In this document: one piece after another, positions 11,167 to 20,853 of the stretch
Layout: the number at the start of each line of letters is the position of its first letter
How positions within the stretch are numbered: the stretch's first letter is position 1
Program-made: the position numbers and the translations under genes
Assembly: GCF_005144965.1 (NCBI RefSeq)
Contig: NZ_CP039704.1
Coordinates: forward strand, 558,001-622,000
Reading direction: 5' to 3'
Source of the DNA: Hankyongella ginsenosidimutans
GTDB lineage: Bacteria > Pseudomonadota > Alphaproteobacteria > Sphingomonadales > Sphingomonadaceae
Length of the DNA: 64,000 nucleotides
Notes under the pieces: generated by a model
The model's database searches: none
Told to the model about the DNA's origin: nothing
The model's input: only the letters and a program-made list of their open reading frames with translations

Positions 11167-12667
11167 GCAGCGCTCTCCGTGTTCGGCATGGCGCAGTGCC
11201 GTTGGATGAAGGCGCCATGATCCATGAAGCGGGCGAGCGCGGCATCGGTCTGGCGCTGCGCTTGCCCCATCAGTTCGTCGAGCTGCAGCAGCGACAGGCT
11301 GTCGGCGAGCGGGTGGTAGCCGCGCGGGAGGATACCCTGTCCAAGCATCACCTGCAGCCAACCCGGCTCGGCGAACAGTTCCTCGCCATTGCGCACGAAC
11401 CGGCCATCGGCCGCGAACAGATCGATGCGGGCGCGCAGACTGTCCGGGATCGCCATCGCCCGCCGCGCGCGCCAGAACTCGGTGTCGTCCCGCTCGGTGG
11501 CAGCGTAGTGCAGGATCAGGAAATCCCGGATCGCCGTATATTCGAAATCCGTCTGGGCGTTGAAGCTGGCGATATCGGCCTGCCCGAAACCCGCTCCAGG
11601 CAGATATTGCAGCAGCCGGGCGATGCCGGTCTGGATCAGATGGATGCTGGTCGACTCCAGCGGCTCCAGGAAGCCGCCCGCCAGCCCGAGCGCCACACAG
11701 TTGCCGCGCCACACTTCGCGGCGCTTGCCTGCCGTAAACCGCAGCGGCCGCGGCTCGGCGAGCGGCGCGCCATCGAGATTGGCGAGCAGGGTGTGCGCCG
11801 CTTCGTCATCGGATACCAGCGCGCTGCAATAGACATAGCCGTTGCCGGTGCGGTGCTGCAACGGAATGCGCCACTGCCAGCCGGCCGGGCGAACGCTCGC
11901 CTTGGTGTAGGGGTGAACGGCTCTGCCGATGCGCACGGGACGGCGAGCGCGCGGTCGCAAGGCAGCCAGTTCGACCAGTCGTCGAACCCGACGCCGAGCG
12001 CCTCGCCCAGCAGCAGGCTGCGGAAACCTGAGCAGTCAACGAACAGATCGCCCGCGACCGTGCGGCCGCCCTCAAGCGACAGGTTGAGGATATCGCCGGT
12101 CTCGCCATGGCGCGAGACCGCGTCGATCCGGCCCTCGATGCGCTGCACGCCGCGCGCCTCGGCATAGCGGCGCAGATAAGCCGCATAGAGGCTGGCGTCA
12201 AAGTGGAAGGCATAGGGGATCGCCACGCCGGCATCCGGCACGCCGAGGCCGAAACGATTGGCGAAAGCCGCCTGCGCATTGGCCGAGTACCGCCAGAAGT
12301 CGTGTGCGCCGCCGTTTTGGCGATACCGCAGCCAGTAATGATGAAAGCCGATCAGCCCCTGGCCACGCCCGACCGTGCCGAAGGCATGGATGTAGCGGTG
12401 GCCGGGTCGCCACCAGCCATCGAACACGATGCCAAGCTTGAAGCTGCCCGCGGTCGCCTTGATGAAATCCGGCTCGTTGATCCCGAGCGCGTTGTTGAAC
12501 AACTGAATCTGCGGGATGGTCGCCTCGCCCACGCCGACCGTGCCGATGGCATCGGACTCGACGAGGGTCACTTCATAGTGCGGCGTCAGAAACCGGCCGA
12601 ACGCGGCCGCCGCCATCCAGCCGGCTGTACCGCCCCCGACGATGACAATCCGACGCGGCTGCTGCAT
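11163..12667 (-). CDS. Flavin-dependent tryptophan halogenase family protein 1, frameshifted
   Basis: About 500 residues. The FAD-binding start is IVIVGGGTAGWMAA. The lysine of the halogenase active site (PrnA Lys79) is in GSFKLGI, the WxWxIP motif is WQWRIP, and the conserved Glu is in [11 protein letters not shown]. The family adds halogen to tryptophan or other substrates using reduced flavin, but members in TonB-receptor carbohydrate loci have no proven substrate. It lies between the TonB receptor and the amylase and overlaps the amylase start by 4 bases, so it belongs to the maltodextrin operon. One frame break near 11920. Start ATG 12665-12667. Confidence 0.88.
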
Positions 12668-12730
12668 GGGGCTCTCCTTGATCGAGCGACCGCCGCCACC
12701 GGGGACGGTGACGGCGGTCTCGGAGGGACT

Positions 12731-15640
12731 TTAGAAGCTGTAGCTGATGCCCGCCAGGAACGTGCGGCCATAATATTCAACCTGGCGAACGCGGCGCTCA
12801 TCTTCGTTCTCGAAGTTGATGAACGGACGATCGGTCAGGTTCAGACCCTGGAAGGTCAGGTTGAGGCCTTCCAGCGCGCCTTCCTTGAAACGGTAGCCAA
12901 CCTGGGCGTCGAAGATCGATTCCTCAAGCGCCGTGCGCAGCACACGCGTGGTGGAGATGCCGCTAACTTCGGCCAGGAACGCCGAGCGGTAGCGGTGGCT
13001 GAGCCGGGACTCGAAGCCCCAGCGCTCGAAGTACAGCGTCGAGTTCACCACCCAGTCGGAGAGGCCCGGCACGGTGATCGGCTCCGGATTGTCGCCCAGC
13101 CGCACCGAGCTGAAGGTGTATGACGCGCTGGAGGTGAAGCCCAGCCCCTCAAGCCACGGATGCAGGATTTCGAACGGCAGCGAGACCGTGCCCTCGAAGC
13201 CGTAGAGCTTACCCTCGCCGTTGTTGGTCGGGCGATTCGTTGTCCCAAATGTCGTTCCGAGCTGGGCTAGCTGATCAGGCGACAACTGCGGCAACAAGAA
13301 GGAGAAATCCGTCAGGATACCCTCACTCGGATTAACGTAACCGCGCAGTTTCTTGTAGAAGAAGGCCCGATACGTAGCCGCGGTTGCCGGCAAAATAATG
13401 TTCGACCGAAAGGTCAACGCCATCAGCGATGTAAGGCCTAAGCTCCGGATTGCCACCGGTTGCGCTGAGTGCAGAGTTGCTCGGGTTCGTACTGCCAAGA
13501 TTACCAACATTTATGCTTGGCGCAAAACTTGCGTTCAATTGATCCAAACGGGCACGCGCCAGTGTTCGCGCATATCCGATGCGAACTTGCGTGCTGGGCG
13601 TCACCTTGAAGTTCAGGTTAAACGAAGGAAGTGCGTAAGTGTATTTTGCGCCACCAGAGGTCGGGATGTACTCAGGATTGAGGTTTGACCTGGTGAGATT
13701 AAGCGTAAAGCCATCCGAAGACTGATCCGTGTAGACGACCTGAACACCCAGATTACCTGTGAAAGGTGTATCCCCAATGTGGCCGTCAAAATCCGAGCGC
13801 GCCCAGAAGGTATAGACATCTTCATCAACCGCCCAATCTTGCGGGAATGTCAGAGACGACAGCCGCGCATCTACCGGAATCAAAAATCCATTATCAATCA
13901 AATAAAATGGGTCGTAGGTCACCTGATCGCCAAGACCGAGGAAATTTAGACCTGTAGCATCTCCCAGCAACGCCTCGTCTGGAATGGGCAGTTCACGCAC
14001 GGCACCACCAGAAAGACTCGCACCACTTCCCGGCAGGGTCAGGAACGATTGCTGGAAACGGCGCTCTTTTGCGATCTGCAAGGTTGAATCCAAGAACTGC
14101 AGATTTTACAAAATTCCAGCCGATATCCTTCGTAACTTCGAAACGCGCTTGCTTGAGGGAGTCTTCAGTATTCGGGGCGTTGATGAAGCCAGCCTGCACA
14201 ACATCGGCACCAGCACCCCAGCCCTGAGGGTCGGTCAGCACGATCAGATTGGTATCGGTATAGTCTAATTGGGAGGTGAGATTGTACAGACCTCCCGAGC
14301 CGACCTGGAACCCGATCGCATCCGGCGTCCCGGACCGGGCATAGCCCGTACCGCTATAGGACTCGAGGTTGCGCTGCTGACGATCCGAACGCGAGTAGTT
14401 GAGGTCGAGATCGAATTTCCAGCCATCCGTCTCGTAAACGTTGCGCCAGCCGGCGGCATAGGTGTCCGTATCGCGGCCATTGGCGTCGTTGCGAACGACG
14501 CCAAAATATTGCTGAAAGTACCCCCGTCACGAAGCCATCTTCGATGACAGAGTCGGCGCCGTATGTAGGCCCCCACCCCACTGCAGGGGAATTTCAATAC
14601 CGCGCAGGCGCTGGTTCTCGGTAAATTTGGAATAATAAACGTCCAGTGTCGAACTGAAGCCCTCAAATGGCTTGTATTCCAAAGTACCGGTTACACCAAA
14701 ACGGTCCAAATCAACCGTGCGAACGAAAGGCTTCGTGCCGCCAATGACATTTGTGCCGGCGAAACGCGCATATTCCGGACGAATTGTGAAAAATCATCGT
14801 TAGGATTTGTTGGAGTGCCATTATCGTTGGGGATGCCGTAGGTCGCATTCCCAAACGCCCCATTTGTAATTCTGCCGGCACTGTCAACATCGAAGCTCGG
14901 ATACCCCCAGGGCGAGAACTCTTCGACCTGCTGCGGCGAAGACTGATAGGCGACGCCGATCGAGACGCCGAGGGTGTTGTCCAGGAACTGGTCGACATAG
15001 GTCGCGGTCGCCCGGAAACCCTTGTTGGAAAGGTCCGGGTTCAGCGAGTCCTTGCCGTTGAATTCATAGCGCGCCGCGACCGAGATCACGCGGTCGTTCT
15101 TGTCAAGCGGCCGGATGGTGCGCAGATCGACCGTGCCGGCCAGGCCCTGGCCGATCAGGCCAGCGAACGGCGTCTTGTAGACGAGGCCGGAGTTGATCAG
15201 TTCCGAGGGGTACTGGTCGAACTCGATGTTGCGGTTGTCGCTGGAGGAGACCTGCTCGCGGCCATTCAGCAGGGTGTTGGAGAAGTCCGGGCCAAGACCG
15301 CGGATCGAGACGACCTGGCTGCGACCGTCGAGGCGCTGGGTGGCAAGACCCGGCAGGCGGGCCAGAGTTTCCGCGATCGAGGTGTCCGGCAGCTTGCCGA
15401 TGTCTTCCGCGGAGAACGCCTCGGCGATCACCGCGGCGTCGCGCTTTGCGAAATCGCGCTTTGCAGCGAGGCCCGGAAGCCGGTGACGACGATGGCGTCC
15501 AGCTCCTCCACCTTGCCTTCGGCGGACGCTGCGTCCTGCGCACAGGCGACACCTGCGGACAACATGGCCGCAAGGCCAACCGCCACGGAGCTGGCGCCGG
15601 CAGCCAAGCGCGCACGCAGGAACATCTTGCTGTTATTCAT
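12731..15640 (-). CDS. TonB-dependent receptor for maltodextrin (MalA-like), frameshifted
   Basis: Outer membrane transporter of about 970 residues. Start ATG 15638-15640 (MNNSKMFLRARLAAG) with GGGGAGA upstream; the signal peptide ends near AGVACAQ. A TonB-box-like segment (DAIVVTGFRASLQ) leads into the plug (SAEDIGKLPDTSIAETLARL, SIRGLGPDFSNTLLNGRE). The beta-barrel ends LAGISYSF, with the terminal Phe usual for outer membrane proteins. At least five frame breaks, near 15430, 14790, 14550, 14260 and 13380. The plug resembles receptors of maltose loci in Caulobacter, and all neighbours act on starch oligomers, so maltodextrin is the likely ligand (inference). It is the first gene of the minus-strand operon. 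Confidence 0.88.
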
Positions 15641-15841
15641 TGCATATTCTCCCCAAAGCCGCTTCGGCGCATCTTGTTGCACGTCAAGCGCGCGCCCGCA
15701 TGGGCGCTTTTGTGATGCCGTACGCTAAAACGCCCCTTGCCTGCGCGACAGTTATGCACATACGTATTCAAAGCGGCCATAGTTCGGTGTTGCCGCAACA
15801 ACACAGGCCGCCCAATGGCCTGGAACCGGGGAGCGATCGTG
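15641..15841. promoter_or_regulatory. Divergent control region with candidate LacI-type operators
   Basis: Lies between the TonB receptor gene (minus) and the LacI-type regulator gene (plus), so it must hold both promoters. Two short palindromes could be operators: ATACGTAT (15760-15767, centre CG, usual for LacI-family sites) and TGTTGCCGCAACA (15788-15800). Neither is long enough to be convincing alone. No clear -35/-10 pair is seen. Confidence 0.35.
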
Positions 15842-16865
15842 ATGGCGACGAAGCCCACATCCTTTGACATTGCGCAGTTGGCGGGCGTCTCTCAACCGAC
15901 TGTCTCCCGAGCGTTGCGCGGCAGCCCCTCTGTGTCTGAACAGACACGCAAACGCATCGAAGCCATTGCACAACAACTGAATTACAAGGTCGACAAAGCG
16001 CCTCCAGCCTGCGGCGTCGTGAAACCAACACGCTGGCCCTGCTGTTTTCGAGGACCCGACGCCCGACGGCACGCTCATCAACCCGTTCTTCCTGTCCATG
16101 GTCGGCTCGATCACCCGGACCTGTGCGCAGCATGGCTACGACCTGCTGATTTCGTTCCAGCAGCTTTCCAGCAACTGGCATGTCGATTTCGAGGAAAGCC
16201 ACAAGGCGGATGGCATCATCCTGCTCGGATACGGCGATTTTGAACAACACCGCTCGCGCCTTGAGCAGTTGGCCGAGCAGCACACCCGTTTCGTGCGCTG
16301 GGGCTATGCGCAGGACAACAGGCTCGGTGCGACGCTCGGCTGCGACAATTTTCAGGGCGGCGCGGCCGCTGCGACCCACCTGCTGGACCATGGCCGCCGC
16401 CGCATCGCCTTCCTTGGCGACATCAGCAGCCACTGCCCGGAACTGCACGACCGCTATCGCGGCGCGTGCGCGGCAATGGAGAAAGCGGGCGTACAGCCCG
16501 ACCCCTGTTGCAGGTGGATGCGATCACCATCGAGCAGTCCGGCTATGATGCGGCGCGGAGCCTCCTGCAGCGCGGCGTGCCGTTCGATGCCATTTTCGCC
16601 GCCAGTGACCTGATCGCCATCGGCCATACGCGCGCTGGAGGAGCAGGGACTGCGTGTGCCGAACGATGTCGCGCTCGTCGGCTTCGACGATATCCCGGCC
16701 GCCAACCTGACCCATCCGCCGCTGACCACCATCCAGCAGGATTACATTTCTGCAGGGCGCGTGCTGGTCGAGACCCTGCTGCGCCTGATCCAGACCGGGC
16801 AGGCCGAGAATATGGTGCTGCCGGCCCGGCTCGTCGTGCGCAAGTCCTGCGGCGCGAGCCGCTGA
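15842..16865 (+). CDS. LacI-family transcription regulator of the maltodextrin locus, frameshifted
   Basis: About 340 residues. Start ATG 15842, with GGGGAG 9-14 bases upstream. The N-terminal helix-turn-helix is typical LacI ([20 protein letters not shown] followed by [12 protein letters not shown]). The periplasmic-binding-protein-like domain follows, with [19 protein letters not shown] near the C-terminus. Frames change near 16030, 16510 and 16640; one break is at a TTTT run. It is divergent from the TonB receptor, so it probably represses the receptor operon until a maltose-type sugar binds, as the LacI-type regulator does in Caulobacter maltose loci (inference from context). Confidence 0.85.
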
Positions 16866-17063
16866 GACTGCGGCGCTTCAAGCCAAACAGGACAGGCTCA
16901 AAAGAGGCCTGTGCGCGGAAGAAAAATCCTCCCCTTTGGGGAGGTGTCCGTCTGAAAGACGGACGGTGGGGTAAAATGCCAGGTATCCGCCGCCCCTCCA
17001 CCACCCTGACGGGCGGTCCCTCGTGAGGGCGGGGAAAATGGGTCGAGCAAACGTCGTCATGCT
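16866..17063. repeat. Family F stem-loop repeat
   Basis: No gene. 16905-17036 is the reverse-oriented copy of the element at 5450-5595: hairpins GTCCGTCTGAAAGACGGAC and CCTCCCCTTTGGGGAGG, then a CACCACCCTGACGGGCGG segment. It separates the convergent regulator and halogenase genes, where it could end transcription from both sides. Confidence 0.75.
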
Positions 17064-18576
17064 CTATGCGCGCGCCGATATCGCGCCAATATGCTCCAGC
17101 CAGGTCAGATGCTCCGGACATTGCGCGACGGTGTCCGCAATGGTGCGCCGCAGGCTGGGCAGGATGCGCCGCGCGTCCTCGTCGCCGCGCAGGCGCACCA
17201 GCGGCTCCGGCGACTGCGGCAGGACCCCTGGCCGATCATCACGGCCGTCCAGGCGGTGTTCGCGAACAGCTCCGGCCCTTCCGACACCACGCGGCCGAAC
17301 TGCCTGAAGTGATCCAGCTTCCATTGCAGGCGCTCTGGCGGCGGTGTCTGTGCGCGCGCCTGCCAGAATGGCTCCGGTCGGCGGTTCGCATGGTAATGCA
17401 ACACCAGAAAATCGCGGATGCGCTCATATTCCTCTGCCGTGATGCGGTTGTATTCCGCCTGCGCCAGCGGGTCCGGCCCGCGTTCCGGCAGCAGCGCCAG
17501 CAGCCGTGTGACCCCGGTCTGGATCAGGTGCAGGCTCGTCGACTCAAGCGGCTCCAGGAAGCCGGCCGCCAGACCGATCGCCACGACATTCCGGTTCCAG
17601 GCCTGCCGCCTGCGTCCGGTGGTGAAGCGCAGGAAGCGCGGCTCGGCAAGCGGCTGCCCCTCGACGGCGGCAAGCAGCGCCGCCGCCGCAGCATCGTCGG
17701 ACAGGTGGTCGCTGGCATAGACCAGCCCGTTGCCGGTGCGGTGCTGCAACGGGATGCGCCACTGCCAGCCGGCAGCATGCGCCGTGGCCCGCGTGTACGG
17801 CGATGGCGGTTCCGTGCGCACCGTCGGCAGCGCCACGGCACGATCGCAGGGGAGCAGGTACCGCCAGTCCTCGTAGCCGGTGCCCAGCGCCTCCTCGATC
17901 AACAGGCCGCGAAAGCCGGTGCAATCGACAAAGAAGTCGGCCTCCACCCGCCGGCCGTCGGCAAGGATCAACGCTGTAACGTCACCGCTCTCGCCGTTGC
18001 GTTCCACCACTTCGATCCGGCCCTCGGTGCGCACGACGCCGCGTGGTTCGCAGACGCTGCGCAGAAACCGTCCATAGAGCATGGCATCGAAGTGATAGGC
18101 GTAGTCATGGGTGGACTGGATGCGGCGCGGGTCCTCTGCCAGCGGCGAAAGCGCCCGGCACGCGCCAGCGCCCAGGCAAAGCTGTAGTCCTCCAGCGGCT
18201 CGGGCGCGCCGGCCAGATGGGCGGCCAGCCAATGCTGGAAGACTGGTGCGCGATCGAACGCCGCACCATAGGCACCGAAGGGATGCGGGTAGCGACTGTG
18301 CGTATCGCCCCAGCCGACGAACGCGATCGCAAGCTTGATCGTCCCGTGGGTCGCGCGCAGGAAGGCCGCCTCGTCGACGCCGATCTGCTGGTTGAACAGC
18401 TTGATCGGCGGGATCGTCGCCTCACCGACGCCGACGATGCCGATCTCCTCGGATTCCACCAGCTCGATGCGACACCGGTGCCCCAGTGCCGCAGACAAGG
18501 CGGCGGCGGTCATCCAGCCCGCGGAGCCGCCGCCGGCAATGCAGATGCGTGTCAGCAGGCGCGGGTTATCCGCCAT
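17064..18576 (-). CDS. Flavin-dependent tryptophan halogenase family protein 2, frameshifted
   Basis: About 503 residues, clearly a paralogue of the protein at 11163-12667. FAD motif [15 protein letters not shown]; Lys79-equivalent in GTIKLAI; WxWxIP as [14 protein letters not shown]; conserved Glu in [15 protein letters not shown]. Frames break near 18130 and 17235; the C-terminus reads [18 protein letters not shown]. Start ATG 18574-18576 lies inside the end of the upstream DUF6445-like gene (11-base overlap). The substrate is unknown. Pairing of such halogenases with DUF6445 proteins and TonB receptors is common in these bacteria. Confidence 0.87.
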
Positions 18577-19241
18577 GGGCCACTCCCAGAAACAGGTTGA
18601 TGGTCAGACGTCCGCTACTCGGGTCCGCGCTCAGGCGCGCCGCGGGCGGGACATGCGCGCAGTGCAGGCAATGCCCGCGATACACGAGCAGCCGGTTGCG
18701 CGCCGCCGGTTGCAGATGGATCCGCTCGAACAGCGGCGTATCGCCCCGATGTAGGCGGCGGGCGGCAGGCCATGGCGGGCGACCTCGGCACGCAGTTGCG
18801 CGTCGTAAGTGCTCAGCCGCGCAGCATCGATGGTCTCGAAGCCGGTCGCGCGATGGCGATAGAAGGCGGTGCCGCCCTGGTCGTCGTCCGCCAGGTAGAG
18901 CAGCACGGCCAGGCGCGCGGCCTCCAGTCCGTCGAAGTGCGGCAGCCGCTGGATCGGCTGCAGCGAGGCCGGCGGCGTCGTGACCAGGGAATAGAAGCAC
19001 TCAGCGGTTGCGCGCGCAGGGTCATGCGCGAAATGCTGCGTCAGAAGCGGGTCGAGTGTGCGCAGCATGGTCTGCACAAAAGGCGCTGGGACGACGGCGC
19101 GCACGCCAGGATAATAGGGGCCGATCGGCGCGAAGGGACGGCCACACGCGTCAGCGATCAGCGCGTCCGGCTCCGGCCAGAAGTCGTCGATCACCAGCAA
19201 AGGCTGGCCTTCACCCCAAGGCTGTACACGCTGGTGCGCAT
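18566..19241 (-). CDS. DUF6445-like protein, putative Fe(II) dioxygenase fold, frameshifted
   Basis: About 225 residues, upstream of and overlapping halogenase 2. It contains PHFDG, TAFYRH and, in the C-terminal frame, LLVYRGHCLHCAHV. The HxD ... H spacing recalls prolyl-hydroxylase-like 2-oxoglutarate/Fe(II) enzymes. I match it to the DUF6445 family, usually found beside tryptophan halogenases; its reaction is unknown. The best start is ATG 19239-19241 (MRTSVYSLG), preceded by GGGAG. That frame meets the main one (EGQPLLVIDDFWPEPDALI) only if a base is added at the GGGG run near 19215. A second break lies near 18720. Confidence 0.65.
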
Positions 19242-19387
19242 GATTTGCTTGCTCCCGCAGGTACTGGTTAGCGCGCGCGGGGCATGCGACACCTGTGTAT
19301 TCGTATGCATCGGCGGCGCGCCGGTCGCACCCGGTTTGCGGGGCGCACGCGGCTGTGCCACTCAACGGCAAAACATGGGAGGATGCG

Positions 19388-20850
19388 TTGATCAAGCCGA
19401 AACAGGGCTTCTGGGGCCTGTTCAATATCTCGTTCGGGTTTCTGGGCATCCAGGTCGCGTTCGGGCTGCAAAACGCCAACATCAGCCGCATTTTCCAATC
19501 GCTGGGCAGTTCTGTGGACGATCTGGCGATCCTGTGGATCGCGGGGCCGGCGACGGCCTGCTGGTGCAGCCGATCATCGGCCACTTCAGCGACCGCACCT
19601 GGGGCCGCTTGGCCGGCGGCGACCATATTTCCTGAGCGGCGCGATCCTGGCAGCACTCGCACTGATCGGCATGCCGCATGCGCACCTGCTTTTGTTTGCC
19701 GCCATGCTGCTGTGGATGCTCGATGCGTCCCTCAATGTTGCCATGGAGCCGTTCCGCGCCTTCGTCGGCGATATGGTGAGCGCGGAGGAGCGCTCCGCCG
19801 GCTATGCGGTGCAGACCGGCTTCATCGGCGTCGGCGCGGTGCTGGGCTCGCTTGCGCCGACCTTGTTCACCGCGCTCGGCATTGAAAATACTGCGCCCGC
19901 CGGAGAAATTCCGCCGTCCGTGCAGGCCGCGTTCTACGCAGGGGCCGCAGCCATTTTCTCGCGGTGATGTGGACGGTTGTGACCACCCGGGAATATTCGC
20001 CGGAGCAGATGCGCGCGTTCAGCGGCGAGGCTGCCGACGACACGCATGACGTGATCGTGGCGCCCACGCGAGGCCCCTGTGGGCGCTGGCCGGAGCCGCC
20101 CTGCTGGCGGCGGTCGCAAGCCTCGGCCTCGACAAGAACCTCTACGTTATGGGCGGCGGGCTGCTGCTGTTCGGTCTGGCGCAGATGCTTAACCGGCTGC
20201 TGGTCGGCGCTGGTGGGAAACCGTCCGCGCTCACGCACATCCTGAGCGATCTGGCGCAGATGCCGCAGGAGATGCGCCGGCTGGCGGTGGTCCAGTTCTT
20301 CTCCTGGCTCGCGCTGTTCATCATGTGGATTTACACGACGCCAGTCGTCACCCGCTACGCGTTCGGCACTGTCGACACGGCATCCGCCGCCTATAATGCG
20401 GGTGCCAACTGGGTCGGGGTGATGTTCTCGGTGTACAATGGCGTGGCTGCGCTGGCGGCGTTTGCCTTGCCGATGCTGGTCAAGCGCCTGGGCGCGGCGC
20501 GTGCGCATCGGCTGTGCCTCCTGGTCGGCGCGCTCAGCTATGCTTCGCTGCTGCTGATCCGCGACCAGACCCTGCTGCTGCTGCCGATGGTGGGGATCGG
20601 GCTGGCCTGGGCCGCGATCCTGACCCTGCCCTATGTGATCCTTGCGGGCACGCTGCCGGCCCGCAAGCTCGGCGTCTACATGGGCGTGTTCAACTTCTTC
20701 ATCGTCATCCCGCAGCTTCTGGTCGCGACCCTCATGGGGGCGCTGATCCGCACGCTGTTCGCTGGCGACGCGCTGTGGACCATGCTGGTGGCGGCGCTGG
20801 TGATGGGCCTGGCCGCGCTCGCCACCCTGCGGGTCGCCAACACCCGCTGA
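19388..20850 (+). CDS. MFS sugar transporter (GPH/SLC45-like, maltose type), frameshifted
   Basis: About 487 residues, 12 likely membrane segments. The start is TTG 19388 (MIKPKQGFWGLFNISFGFLG), with a strong GGGAGG 7 bases upstream; an in-frame GTG lies at 19295. FGLQNANISRIFQSLG and IIGHFSDRTWGR are typical of the glycoside-pentoside-hexuronide and SLC45-type sugar carriers in proteobacterial maltose loci. Frames change near 19550, 19635, 19965 and 20090. It probably carries maltose or maltodextrin across the inner membrane after the TonB receptor has brought it through the outer one. It is convergent with the RND gene, 3 bases away. Confidence 0.83.
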
Positions 20851-20853
20851 CGC

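Noticed and set aside
11163..15640. Cluster of pseudogenes in the maltodextrin locus
   Set aside because: Breaks occur equally in essential genes, conserved residues persist on both sides, and one-base changes restore the frames.
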